From Streptomyces sp. YS415 (GTDB lineage: Bacteria; Actinomycetota; Actinomycetes; Streptomycetales; Streptomycetaceae): 64,000 nt of DNA. Position numbers and translations under genes: made by a program. The notes under the pieces are model-generated. The model saw nothing but the letters and a program-made list of their open reading frames with translations, had not been told where the DNA came from and did no database searches. Every line of letters starts with the position of its first letter. Position 1 is the first letter of the stretch. The DNA lies in assembly GCF_023544665.1 (NCBI RefSeq), contig NZ_JAMJFL010000012.1, positions 186,001 through 250,000 of the forward strand, read 5' to 3'. This document shows, one piece after another, positions 29,448 through 37,720 of the stretch.

Positions 29448-31327
29448 CGGGCGTTACCGCTCTGGTCCAGGTCGGCCCGCATCCGGTCGGCTCGGCGGCG
29501 TGCGCCTCGCCATTCCGAGACGAGGTCAGTGATCTCGACAAGCGTGTTCCGCACGTTGGAGTTGTCGTACCCCAACGTGTCCACCAGCGCCACGCCGTCC
29601 GTACCGGTCACGTCGCCGACCTCCTGGGCGGCGGCGTGCAGGTCGTCAAGGCGTCCCTGGAACTCCTTGAGCGCCGCCGCGAAACGGTCCTCGGGGCTGT
29701 CGTGCGTGATGCCTTCCCCGTCGGACAGGTCGATGAGCTCACGGAGCCGCGCGGGGGTGAGGGGTTCGGCGCCCGCGATGGGCTTGTCCTCCGGCATGGT
29801 GCCCTTGGCCAGCTCCTGGGGGTCCCGTCCAGCCCGGCCATCGAGAACGATCTGACACAGCTGCCGCAGGCCGACGTCTGTCTTGGCCAGTTGCCGCATG
29901 ATCTGCTGAGGCTCGGTGTTGCTGCCGCGGCCGCCGAACTCGGAACGGGTCAGCAGTTGAGTGCGGCCCCCGACCAAGTGGTAGCTAGCCAGCGTCGCGA
30001 GCTCGGCGGTGGCCGGGCCGGCGGTGTCTCCGGCTTGTACGAGTTCGCGGAGCGCTTCGGGCAGCAGGTCGAGCGGGTCGGTGCAGGTCAGCTCGACGCC
30101 GCGCAGGGCCGACCAGCGCCAGGCCCGGTCGAGCGATGAGCGCAGGGCAGTGAGCCGCTTATCCGCAGGAAAGCCCCGCAGGGCGACCTCAGCGGCCAGC
30201 TGAGTGCGCTCCTCCAGCTTGGGCTTGGCGCCGGTGAGGTCGACGATTGCCTCGTTTACCGCGCGGGCCTGGCGCTTGTTCGGATGAGGATTGAGTGCGC
30301 CGCAGGCCAGGACGGCGACCTGGTCGGCGAGAAGGCCGTGCTCACGGTCCGAGCCATCGAGAATGTCGCGCACCATTTCCGCGGTCATCCCACTGGGGAC
30401 GGGGAGTAGACCTCGTTCGTAGAGGTTGTCCACCGCGGCGTTTGCCTTGGCGTTGAGCGTCGTAGCGGTGGAGAAGTTCATGGGGGGCGCCATGTGCAAG
30501 TGCGCCACGAAACGCCGACGTGCCCGGTCGAACCCTCGCGGGGCCGAGAAGCCGATGATCACCCGGGCATTGGGCATGATCGAGCAGCGGACCTTGCGAG
30601 CCTGCTCGTCGGTGACCATGTCGCTTCCAGCCCACTCAACAAGGTCTTTGAGCAGGTTGGTCGCTCGACGGCTGCGGGGACGCAGATTCCACGCAACGTC
30701 CTTAAACGTGATGCCGAGACCTTTGTGGCTGGCCACGATACGGCCGAAGCCATCCGTGGACTCAAGCCTCGTAACGGCGCCTACGTCCGTAGTAACCCGG
30801 AGGGCGCTCAGCCATCCCGGTGTTTCGATACCGCGGTCGAGGATGGAGCCGACGTGCGGGTTGTTGTCCACCATGTCGGTGATCCGCGGGGCCATCGCGT
30901 CGATCAGCTTCTCGGCCGAGTCCATCTCGAAGGTAAGCAACGCCTCACCCTCGACGGCCCCGAACCGAGGCATGCCGATCGTGCCACGAGCGTGCTCGTC
31001 CTCGAACCGGATGTTGTCCGGCGACGGCAGGACGCGCCAAGTCACGACATCGAACTCGATGTATGTGAACTCCTCGGAGCCGAAACGCTGCACCTTTGGC
31101 GCGCGCAGGGATCGGCGAAGCTGCTGCTGGTCTGCAGCGGCGGCGGTCAGCGTCTCGGCTAGCTCAAGGCTCAACCCGGCCGAGATACACGCCGCGACGC
31201 TCTTGTCGATCACTGCCTGCGAGGCAGGTGGCCGCAGATGTGCGCCAATGCGTCGGTGATCAACGATGTCCGACTCGGTGAAGAGGGGGGCCTGCGGCTC
31301 GGCGGCAGACGCGGGTACGTGGGACAC
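29444..31327 (-). CDS. 627-aa protein of unknown family, partner of the GIY-YIG nuclease
   Basis: GTG start at 31327. N-terminal about 60 residues lead to YIEFDVVTWRVLPSPDNIRFEDEHARGTIG, a beta-rich stretch. STDGFGRIVASHKGLGI (about residue 200) sits where DndB-type proteins carry the DGQHR motif, but here reads DGFGR. A Arg-rich section (RPRSRRATNLLKDLVEW), an MNFSTATTLNAKANAAVDNL helix and a C-terminal helical region with a coiled coil (RFAAALKEFQGRLDDLHAAAQE) follow. A distant ParB/DndB-like fold is only a guess. Translational coupling to a nuclease inside a defence island suggests a sensor or specificity subunit. Confidence 0.6.
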   Translation of the reverse strand: MSHVPASAAEPQAPLFTESDIVDHRRIGAHLRPPASQAVIDKSVAACISAGLSLELAETLTAAAADQQQLRRSLRAPKVQRFGSEEFTYIEFDVVTWRVLPSPDNIRFEDEHARGTIGMPRFGAVEGEALLTFEMDSAEKLIDAMAPRITDMVDNNPHVGSILDRGIETPGWLSALRVTTDVGAVTRLESTDGFGRIVASHKGLGITFKDVAWNLRPRSRRATNLLKDLVEWAGSDMVTDEQARKVRCSIMPNARVIIGFSAPRGFDRARRRFVAHLHMAPPMNFSTATTLNAKANAAVDNLYERGLLPVPSGMTAEMVRDILDGSDREHGLLADQVAVLACGALNPHPNKRQARAVNEAIVDLTGAKPKLEERTQLAAEVALRGFPADKRLTALRSSLDRAWRWSALRGVELTCTDPLDLLPEALRELVQAGDTAGPATAELATLASYHLVGGRTQLLTRSEFGGRGSNTEPQQIMRQLAKTDVGLRQLCQIVLDGRAGRDPQELAKGTMPEDKPIAGAEPLTPARLRELIDLSDGEGITHDSPEDRFAAALKEFQGRLDDLHAAAQEVGDVTGTDGVALVDTLGYDNSNVRNTLVEITDLVSEWRGARRRADRMRADLDQSGNAR

Positions 31328-31698
31328 AGCGGTCGTCCTAGATTCTCGACCTGCTCACCGATTTGGTCAGCAGAGAGCGAGGGCTTGGACCTGACTCGGC
31401 ACCGTGCCCCCACCTGCCCTCCCGGCCGGGTGGCCGTCCAGGGTTGCGGCGCGCACCGCCCAACTCACCGTTCCTTCAGGACACTCGCCGATCAATGACG
31501 GGTGGAGCCTTGGTGCGACCGGGCCACTTCAAGCGCAACGGCCGTACTGGACAGGTGGACTGACGGTAATGCAGCTAGCCGAGAAGATTAGCAGAATGGT
31601 GGGTCAGGCCGACCCGGGAACGCATCCTGCGGCAGGTACACCGCCGCGCGGGCTCTGTGCTTCCCTCCGGTTGCGGGCGGTGGTCGCCCCCGGCGGCG
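31328..31698. other. Gene-free control region between tnpC and the GIY-YIG operon
   Basis: About 370 bp with no supported gene. It must contain the promoter for the 627-aa gene. No repeat or convincing hairpin was found. Confidence 0.4.
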
Positions 31699-31830
31699 TC
31701 ACGGACGGGCAGGCAGCCGGGGTTGGTGCAGTGCACGAACGTGTGGGTCCGGCTCGGCGATCAGTTGGCGAAGCTGCCGGTTCTCCATCTGCTGCTGATG
31801 GAGTGCACGTACAAGGGCCTCGTTGGCAAT
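31699..31830 (-). pseudogene. Duplicated 3' tail of a second tnpC-like gene
   Basis: Directly after the tnpC stop, in another frame, the minus strand encodes NEALVRALHQQQMENRQLRQ, then IAEPDPHVRALHQPRLPARP and a TGA. The intact tnpC ends NEALVGALHQVVMENRQLRL…NNVHVLPTQPQPPAR. The likeness over about 40 codons, including the proline-rich end, shows a relic of another tnpC fused at this point. Confidence 0.7.
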
Positions 31831-32249
31831 CACCTTGCAGGTGGTTGAGGCTGAGTGGGCAGAACGTGAACGTTGTTCGGTTGCTGGGTCAGCTGGAGCC
31901 GGAGCTGACGGTTCTCCATCACGACCTGATGCAGTGCGCCGACCAGTGCCTCGTTGTCCGTCCTGAGGCGTTCGATCTCCTTCAGTGCCTCGGCCCGGAG
32001 TTCCTTGGCCTTGACCAGTTGCCGACGGAGCCTCTTCTCGCTGTCGGGCATCTCACCGCGGGCCCGGACCTTCTCGTAGAACTCGTTCTTGAGGTCCAAG
32101 TGCCGTTGGGTGAGGGCATTGCGGGGGACGTCGGCCTCCGTCGCGAGGGCGACGATGGTCAAGGCTCCGTTCGACCGCTGCGGGGTTCCGCCGAGGATGC
32201 GGTCCATGGCCGCGCGGATCTGATCGCGTTCGTCGGCTGCGGGGCTCAT
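31830..32249 (-). CDS. TnpC-like accessory protein (winged helix plus coiled coil, DUF6262-like)
   Basis: 139 aa. The first half has a helix-turn-helix-like stretch (GALTIVALATEADVPRNALTQRHLDLKNEFYEKV); the second is a long coiled coil (RRQLVKAKELRAEALKEIERLRTDNEALVGALHQ) and a proline-rich tail. In Tn554 the small TnpC raises transposition frequency and sets orientation. Here it is the last of four overlapping genes (ATGA overlap with the third recombinase), so a similar accessory role is inferred. Confidence 0.75.
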   Translation of the reverse strand: MSPAADERDQIRAAMDRILGGTPQRSNGALTIVALATEADVPRNALTQRHLDLKNEFYEKVRARGEMPDSEKRLRRQLVKAKELRAEALKEIERLRTDNEALVGALHQVVMENRQLRLQLTQQPNNVHVLPTQPQPPAR

Positions 32250-34360
32250 GCGGGTGCCTCCGTGAGGGTGATCCGTTCGCGGAAGTGCTTGTCTGCGAGG
32301 TCGCGCAGGCCCTCGGCGTGGACCCGAAGCCGTTCGGCCAGAGGGCCGGGGACGAGTTCGCCGGTGGCCTGCTTGTCGAGTCGTTCGGCCTTGAGGGTGA
32401 GTTCGGCCGCGTGCTGGTCGGTGCGGGCGATGTTCGCGCAGGTCGACACGCAGCGCTCAAGGGTGGGGGTTTCCTGGCTCGCCCGGAGTCGGCAGAGTGC
32501 CTTGTCCGGGTTATAGACGCAGGTCAGGAAGGCGTTCGGGTTGTCGTGAACGGCCAGGGTGGGGTTCGTCAGGAGCTTGCGGGCCTGCCGGGCGGTGAAG
32601 ACGACGCCCTCGAATGCGGGGGCCTGGCTAGCGGCGAGGATGGCCCGCCGTGCGGCCGGTCCGGAGATTCCGCCGCCTGCGGCCCGGTCCGCGGCCAGGG
32701 TCGCGAGGGTGTCGGCGGTCGCTCGGGCCGTCTCGATGTCGAGCAGGTCGTGGATGCCCTCGCGGCTGCGGGAGGCATAGCCGGCGCTGACGGCGGTGCG
32801 CATATGGCCGTAGTGAATCGCCAGGGCGATCAGTCCTCCCGGACGGCGGGCGATGTGCCAGGCCAGGGTGCGGCGGAAGCGGGCCGTGCCGATCGCGCCG
32901 TGCGGGTCCGGCGGGATGGCTTCGTGCGGACGGTCCAGATCGTGGGCCAGTTGCGAGGCCCAGTTCACGAAGTGCTCAACTCGCTCGCGCAGGGTCTCGG
33001 CGCGAAGTGCGACCTTGGTCCGCTGGCCGAAGCCGCCGAACTGGTGGAACTGGCTACCGAAGAGGAGTTCCCCGGCGGGGACGATCCGCTCCAGGACACG
33101 TATGGCGGAGACGACCGGGGCGATGGCGACCCAGGGGACGTCCCGGAGTTCACCGGTGGAGAGGTGGTTGCCGTCTTCGTCGACGGCTGTCTTGTAGACG
33201 TATCCGTGGATCACGTGCCGCTGACCTTCCTCGTCCGGGTCGGGGCAGCATCCCGACCGCAGCCCGAGTACTTCGCCGGGCCGCATCCCGGTCAGGTAGG
33301 TCAGGACGATGAAGCAGGCCGTGCCCAGGTGACGCATGAGCAACGGCGCCTCGTCGAATTCGATGCCCTCAGTCCATCTCGCCTCGCCGACCGTGCCGTT
33401 GATGGGCGAGGGCAGCGGGCATCCGCCCGGGTGGGCGGCCAGATACTCCCTCCACCGTTTCCGCTTGCTGGTTGCGATGTTGATCTGGGCCAGGGCCGAG
33501 TTGGTGAGGCCGGCGATGTAGAGGGACGCGGCCAGCCGCCGCCCGTTGACGTTGATCGTGGGCATGGGGCGGCCGTGATCGGCCAGCTCGGCGAGGTAGG
33601 CGTTCAGCCGGGTCAGGCCCTCCTTGGTCCGCGGAGCTGTCTTCGCGGTCGTGGTCAGCCGCCGGTTCTCGGCCCAGGCGGCGAGGACGTCCTCGGCGAA
33701 GTCGTCGACCACCCGCAGGGCCCAGATCAGCAGCGGGCCCATCGTCTCCGGGGCGATGGCCTCGGTGATGTTCTCCCCGCCGGCCGACGCGGCCGGGAGG
33801 AAGTCGTCGATCCCCTCGCGTTCCCAGGGCGGTTCAGGGATGTCCAGCGAGAACGGGCTGGTCAGGTCGAACATCCACAGCCGGGTGAGACCGACCAGGT
33901 CGGCGCTGACCGTGTTGCGGTTGGCCTTCTTCTTGCGGTTCAACGACAGTGCATAGTCGCGGAAGTGCTCGTCAGTGCAGGCCGCCAGGGTCGTGACGCC
34001 GTACTTGTTCAGCCAGATCGCGAACCGCCTCCACTGAAGAACGGTGCGATAGATCGTGGCCGCCGACTGTCTCGTCCGCATCGAGGGAGGACGCCCCTCC
34101 AGGAAGATGTCGGGCAGCGCGATATTGATCATCAGCCAGGCCAGGTAGCGGAACTCCTCGCGCATCGAAGCGGGGAAGGGCTTCCAGAGGACGCGCGCCC
34201 GTTCCGTGCTCGGGTTGGCGTTGATCGGGTCCATCGACCAGGCGTCGTCGCCGTAGCGGAACACCGGCCCGGTGTAGCCGTCGACGAACAGGTCCCCGGG
34301 GATGACGGGGGTGCCGGTGGACGGGACGGTCAGAGGAAGCTCGGCGGTCGGCGTACTCAC
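32246..34360 (-). CDS. Tyrosine recombinase, third of the trio
   Basis: 704 aa from GTG 34360, which overlaps the preceding stop (GTGA). The catalytic domain has Arg in YLTGMRPGEVLGL (near residue 360), HxxR in LAWHIARRPGG, a HYGH box and the nucleophile in SAGYASRSREG. So the R-H-R-H-Y set looks complete. A Cys-rich segment near the C-terminus (FLTCVYNPDKALCR, ERCVSTCANIA) could bind zinc. It probably acts with the two upstream recombinases in strand exchange at the 6-bp core. High GC, like Streptomyces. Confidence 0.88.
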   Translation of the reverse strand: MSTPTAELPLTVPSTGTPVIPGDLFVDGYTGPVFRYGDDAWSMDPINANPSTERARVLWKPFPASMREEFRYLAWLMINIALPDIFLEGRPPSMRTRQSAATIYRTVLQWRRFAIWLNKYGVTTLAACTDEHFRDYALSLNRKKKANRNTVSADLVGLTRLWMFDLTSPFSLDIPEPPWEREGIDDFLPAASAGGENITEAIAPETMGPLLIWALRVVDDFAEDVLAAWAENRRLTTTAKTAPRTKEGLTRLNAYLAELADHGRPMPTINVNGRRLAASLYIAGLTNSALAQINIATSKRKRWREYLAAHPGGCPLPSPINGTVGEARWTEGIEFDEAPLLMRHLGTACFIVLTYLTGMRPGEVLGLRSGCCPDPDEEGQRHVIHGYVYKTAVDEDGNHLSTGELRDVPWVAIAPVVSAIRVLERIVPAGELLFGSQFHQFGGFGQRTKVALRAETLRERVEHFVNWASQLAHDLDRPHEAIPPDPHGAIGTARFRRTLAWHIARRPGGLIALAIHYGHMRTAVSAGYASRSREGIHDLLDIETARATADTLATLAADRAAGGGISGPAARRAILAASQAPAFEGVVFTARQARKLLTNPTLAVHDNPNAFLTCVYNPDKALCRLRASQETPTLERCVSTCANIARTDQHAAELTLKAERLDKQATGELVPGPLAERLRVHAEGLRDLADKHFRERITLTEAPA

Positions 34361-36123
34361 GAGTCGAAATGTCCGTTCAGAAGGTCGTCGATGATCTGCC
34401 GGTCCCAGTCGCTGACCCGCTGCTGTGCCTGCTTCCAGACCTCGGCGCCCAACCGCAGCCGCAGGTCTTCCAGCCGGGCGTGGGCGTCGTACCAGTCCGC
34501 CATCCAGGTGGCCGGGTCCAGGACGCTGCGGAGGTTCTCCAAGGCGGCGTGCAGATAGGCGAGCCGGGGATGGTGGACGGGAGCGACCCGGGCGTTCGGA
34601 CAGGCGGTGCAGAGCAGGAACGATGCCCCGCAGCCCGCGCCGGGCGGCGTGAACGGGCTGTGCTCGTAGTCCGAGCACGACGCCGTCGCCGTCTCCTGGT
34701 CGCCGTCCTGCTGCGCGTCGGCGAGCCGGGCTTGCAGCACGGTCCGGCGGGCCGCCTCGACGGCATCGCTCACGCCGTCCGCGATGACCTCTCCCGCGGC
34801 CTCCTGGACTTGAGGCTCGGGCAGCACGTAGACACGGTCATGGGTGTCCTGGGTGTTCTGGCCGGGCTCGCGGCGGTGCACCACATTCACGGTCTTGCGG
34901 CCCCGCCGCAGGACCTTGCTGGGCAGTCCCTGCTGTTGTGCCCAGAGGGAGGCCGCGGCGGTGTCGGCACCGAGTCCGAACGGGCCCACCCGGATGAGCT
35001 CGCCGACCGAGTTGGTCGCCGTCGCGCTCCTGTTGCCCTTGCTCCGCCAGACCAGCAGCCGATCGATCTCGGGGGCCCGGTCCGCGACGTAGGCACGGGC
35101 GTGGGCCGTGGCCTCCAGAGCGTCCGAGATCAGTCGCCCGGCCGAGTCGGCGCCGTGGTCGGTGAGGTTGCGCGACTCGAAGTGGTGCCCGGCGTGACGC
35201 CGGCGCTTCTCCAGCTCCAGCCGGTAGACCTTCGTTCCGCTCTTCTCTCCGGAGTCGGGGACGGCCCGCGGGACCGGCATCTCGGACATGGTGGTGCCGT
35301 TGAAGCCGAACTCCGTGACCAGCACGACGCCGAGCGCGCCCGCCTCCAGCCGCGTCAGAAACAGCCGTTTCCAGGTGTCCTCCGGCCTGCCCCCGCCCAG
35401 CACTTTCATGTAGCGGGGAACGACGGTCCGGGTCCTGCCGTTCGCGCTGGTCCGGCGGGGCAGGTCCCCGGTCCGTGCCAGCAGGTCCAGGGCCTCGCCG
35501 AATTCCCACTCCTTGCTACCTCGGACGAACTCGCCGTTGCGCCAGGCGTTCAGGTACTCGGTGTTCTCACGGATCCGCAGCAGCGCGGACCGGAAGGTCC
35601 GCCGGGCCGCGGCCTTGATCTGTCGGAACTCATCCGGGTCGAAAGCCCGCTCCTGCACCTTCGGCTCCGGCAGGCGCCGGGCCATCACCGCCCTGACCTC
35701 CTGCGGCAGGCGGCTGTCGGCCCGCAGCAGCAGTTGCGTGACCATGACCTGGTCGTAGCCGGTCTGCGCCTTGGTCTTGCGGCTCAGCCTCCAGGCCGAC
35801 CACGTCGCGGCCGTCAGATCCGGGACGTCCGCCGGCGGATTCTCCTGACTGGACAAGAACGTGCCCAGGGCCTTCAGGTGCCGCCACGTGCCCTCGCTCG
35901 TCTTCAGCGACGTCCAGGCGCCACTGGTGCACTTCGCCGCGAAGAGCACCGCGAGTGAGCGCTGCATCGGCGCCGGCATCGGCAGCCGCCCGAAGTCATA
36001 GGCGCGTGTGGAGCCCTGCTTGGTGGTGTGGCGTACCACCACGTCGCTCGGGTCCTCGCCGAGAACAGGGGTACGGCGGAAGGGAGTTGTGGGCAGGGAT
36101 GCCTTGCGGCCGCGGCGGCTCAT
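34357..36123 (-). CDS. tnpB: Tyrosine recombinase-like protein TnpB (degenerate first catalytic box)
   Basis: 588 aa from ATG 36123 (MSRRGRKASLPTTPF), which overlaps the TnpA stop (ATGA). The domain layout is integrase-like, but box I, normally GxRxxE, reads EFGFNGTTMSEM with no Arg. The C-terminal box reads HRREPGQNTQDTHDRVYVLPEP, keeping a candidate nucleophile Tyr. A Cys-containing segment (CSDYEHSPFTPPGAGCGASFLLCTACPNARVAP) resembles a zinc knuckle. It may be a structural or DNA-binding partner rather than an independent enzyme, as in trios where only some members are catalytic. Confidence 0.8.
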   Translation of the reverse strand: MSRRGRKASLPTTPFRRTPVLGEDPSDVVVRHTTKQGSTRAYDFGRLPMPAPMQRSLAVLFAAKCTSGAWTSLKTSEGTWRHLKALGTFLSSQENPPADVPDLTAATWSAWRLSRKTKAQTGYDQVMVTQLLLRADSRLPQEVRAVMARRLPEPKVQERAFDPDEFRQIKAAARRTFRSALLRIRENTEYLNAWRNGEFVRGSKEWEFGEALDLLARTGDLPRRTSANGRTRTVVPRYMKVLGGGRPEDTWKRLFLTRLEAGALGVVLVTEFGFNGTTMSEMPVPRAVPDSGEKSGTKVYRLELEKRRRHAGHHFESRNLTDHGADSAGRLISDALEATAHARAYVADRAPEIDRLLVWRSKGNRSATATNSVGELIRVGPFGLGADTAAASLWAQQQGLPSKVLRRGRKTVNVVHRREPGQNTQDTHDRVYVLPEPQVQEAAGEVIADGVSDAVEAARRTVLQARLADAQQDGDQETATASCSDYEHSPFTPPGAGCGASFLLCTACPNARVAPVHHPRLAYLHAALENLRSVLDPATWMADWYDAHARLEDLRLRLGAEVWKQAQQRVSDWDRQIIDDLLNGHFDS

Positions 36124-37673
36124 GCCGACACTGCCGCGGTGAGCTTGGCGTCGATGTCCTGGATGCCTTCGCTCTCCTCGGCGATCCTCGCCAGCAGCGA
36201 GGTGACCCGGTCCTGGGACCATCCCTCACCGTCGCCCTCCGCGGGCTCGGGCTCTGCCAGCAGTGACCGCAGTTGCAGGTCCGAGACGGGCGCGAGGTAG
36301 ATCTCCCGGGTCGTCTCCAACTGGGCATGTCCCAGGAGGTCCTGGACCATCCGCCAGGGGTCTCCATAGAGAAGCCGGAAGTCCCGCCTCTCCTCCGGTG
36401 TCAGCCCCATCCGCAGGTCAACGACGTGGTGCAGGACCACCAGCATGAACAGGGCGAAGGAGTGCCTGGCCATGTGCGGAGTGCAATACGGCGGCTCGGC
36501 GACGACACCGTCCAGCACCTCGGCGCATCGCAGCGACGCGGTGCGAAAGACGTTCTCCCACGACGCCGGGCGGAACGGCAGACCGGACTCGTTCAACCAC
36601 AACCACAGCGGTTCCGGCCCGGCGGGGCCCTCGATGAACAGCGTCAGCCGCTCGGCGACGTCCGCCTCGGACAGCGCAGTCCGCCCCTCGATCCCGTCCT
36701 GGTCGCGCCAGTGCAGCACCTTCTTGCGCAGACCCGTGACCTTCGTGACCAGCCGCATCTGCGGCAGACGCTCGTATCGCCCCCTGGCCTGGGCCCGGCG
36801 GATCACGTCCGCCCGCGAGGACTCCGCATAGCCCTCGACCTCGCCGACTACCGGCGCTGAGGCGTAGAAGGTGCGGGCCCGCCTCGACTTCGTCACCACC
36901 GGCGCCAGACGTCCCGGATAGTAGCGGGCGCCGCCCAGCCGCGTGCGAGGCATCTCGATGGTCAGCAGCGATGCGGCCTCGGTCAGCCGCATCCCCGACG
37001 ACAGCAGCAGGTCCGCGAAGGCGGCATTGCGGTCCTCCAGCCGCCCCACCCAGCCCGCCGCCGGCACCCCCTGGGCCGTGTGGCCACGCAGACCGACGTC
37101 CACCCAGAGGCGAAACGTCCGCGGTGTCAGCCAGTGAACGTCGCTGGTCTTGGCGTCCTTCGCCCGAGCCTGCGGTACCCGGATCACCGTCCCGGACCGG
37201 CCTACGAAGTCGCGCATCAGCACCGGATTCCGCACGACGTGCTCGCGCCGCTCAGCCCACTCGTAGAGACGAGTCAGCGCGGCCAACCCCCGGTTCCAGC
37301 GGGATCCGCCGACCCGCCCCGGATTCGCGCTGGCCCGGGTCCGCCAGTACTCGAAATCCGCGAGGTCATCGTCCGTGGCCTGGTTCCATACCTTCCCCCG
37401 GTCCCACAGAAAGTCGAAGAACAGGCAGTAATCGTCCGTGTAGTTGCGCTTGGTCTCCGGTGCCAACTTCGCAAACCCCGACCGGCACAGGTACCGGCTC
37501 AGCAGCTCGTCGATCCGGTAATCCGGCGACAGCATGATCGGGTCTCCCGGATGGATCCCGAGCCGATCCTCACGCTCGGACAGGTCCTTCATCCCCGCGA
37601 GTACGGGTATCCGATCCGCCGGTATCAACCGCCGCTCAGGTACCCAATAGACCTGCCACCCCACGTGCCCCAC
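36120..37673 (-). CDS. tnpA: Tyrosine recombinase TnpA
   Basis: 517 aa. N-terminal SAM-like core-binding domain (about 50-160: YRIDELLSRYLCRSGFAKLAPETKRNYTDDYCLFF…) and a catalytic domain with Arg229 (SSGMRLTEAA), His400-x-x-Arg403 (CTPHMARHSFA), His449 (LLGHAQLETT) and Tyr459 (REIYLAPV). All key residues are present. GTG at 37673 is only 41 bp from the element end, so there is little room for an own promoter; transcription may enter from comEC, which runs in the same direction. First gene of a four-gene overlapping operon. Confidence 0.9.
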   Translation of the reverse strand: MGHVGWQVYWVPERRLIPADRIPVLAGMKDLSEREDRLGIHPGDPIMLSPDYRIDELLSRYLCRSGFAKLAPETKRNYTDDYCLFFDFLWDRGKVWNQATDDDLADFEYWRTRASANPGRVGGSRWNRGLAALTRLYEWAERREHVVRNPVLMRDFVGRSGTVIRVPQARAKDAKTSDVHWLTPRTFRLWVDVGLRGHTAQGVPAAGWVGRLEDRNAAFADLLLSSGMRLTEAASLLTIEMPRTRLGGARYYPGRLAPVVTKSRRARTFYASAPVVGEVEGYAESSRADVIRRAQARGRYERLPQMRLVTKVTGLRKKVLHWRDQDGIEGRTALSEADVAERLTLFIEGPAGPEPLWLWLNESGLPFRPASWENVFRTASLRCAEVLDGVVAEPPYCTPHMARHSFALFMLVVLHHVVDLRMGLTPEERRDFRLLYGDPWRMVQDLLGHAQLETTREIYLAPVSDLQLRSLLAEPEPAEGDGEGWSQDRVTSLLARIAEESEGIQDIDAKLTAAVSA

Positions 37674-37687
37674 CTACCAGTCGTGCC

Positions 37688-37714
37688 GCTTCAACACGCT
37701 CACCCAACAGGGAA
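37688..37714 (-). repeat. Right terminal inverted repeat of the element
   Basis: Read inward on the minus strand: TTCCCTGT, a 6-bp spacer, then AGCGTGTTGAAGC (13 bp identical to the left end). Likely binding sites for the recombinases. Confidence 0.8.
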
Positions 37715-37720
37715 TGGTCG
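37715..37720 (-). other. Attachment core, right junction: foreign hexamer CGACCA
   Basis: These six bases lie between native comEC (…ATGTGC) and the right inverted repeat. They do not match the comEC target and are presumably carried over from the previous donor site, as known for Tn554. Confidence 0.7.

Larger units (their letters stand above)
16962..37714. mobile_element. Tn554-type tyrosine-recombinase transposon inserted in comEC, carrying a defence island
   Basis: The boundaries come from the split comEC gene and the terminal inverted repeats. On the left, native comEC ends with its own hexamer GACGTG (minus strand, 16961-16956). On the right, comEC stops at ATGTGC (37721) and is followed by CGACCA (37720-37715) and then the right inverted repeat. 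Unequal 6-bp cores at the two junctions without a longer target duplication are the hallmark of Tn554-family insertion. The recombinase genes lie at the right end and the rest is cargo: helicase-nuclease, Shedu, AbiJ-like nuclease, ABC three-component system and a GIY-YIG operon. Length is about 20.75 kb. Confidence 0.9.

Noticed and set aside
32285..34558. 757-codon plus-strand open frame opposite the third recombinase
   Set aside because: The recombinase motifs on the minus strand explain the coding signal.
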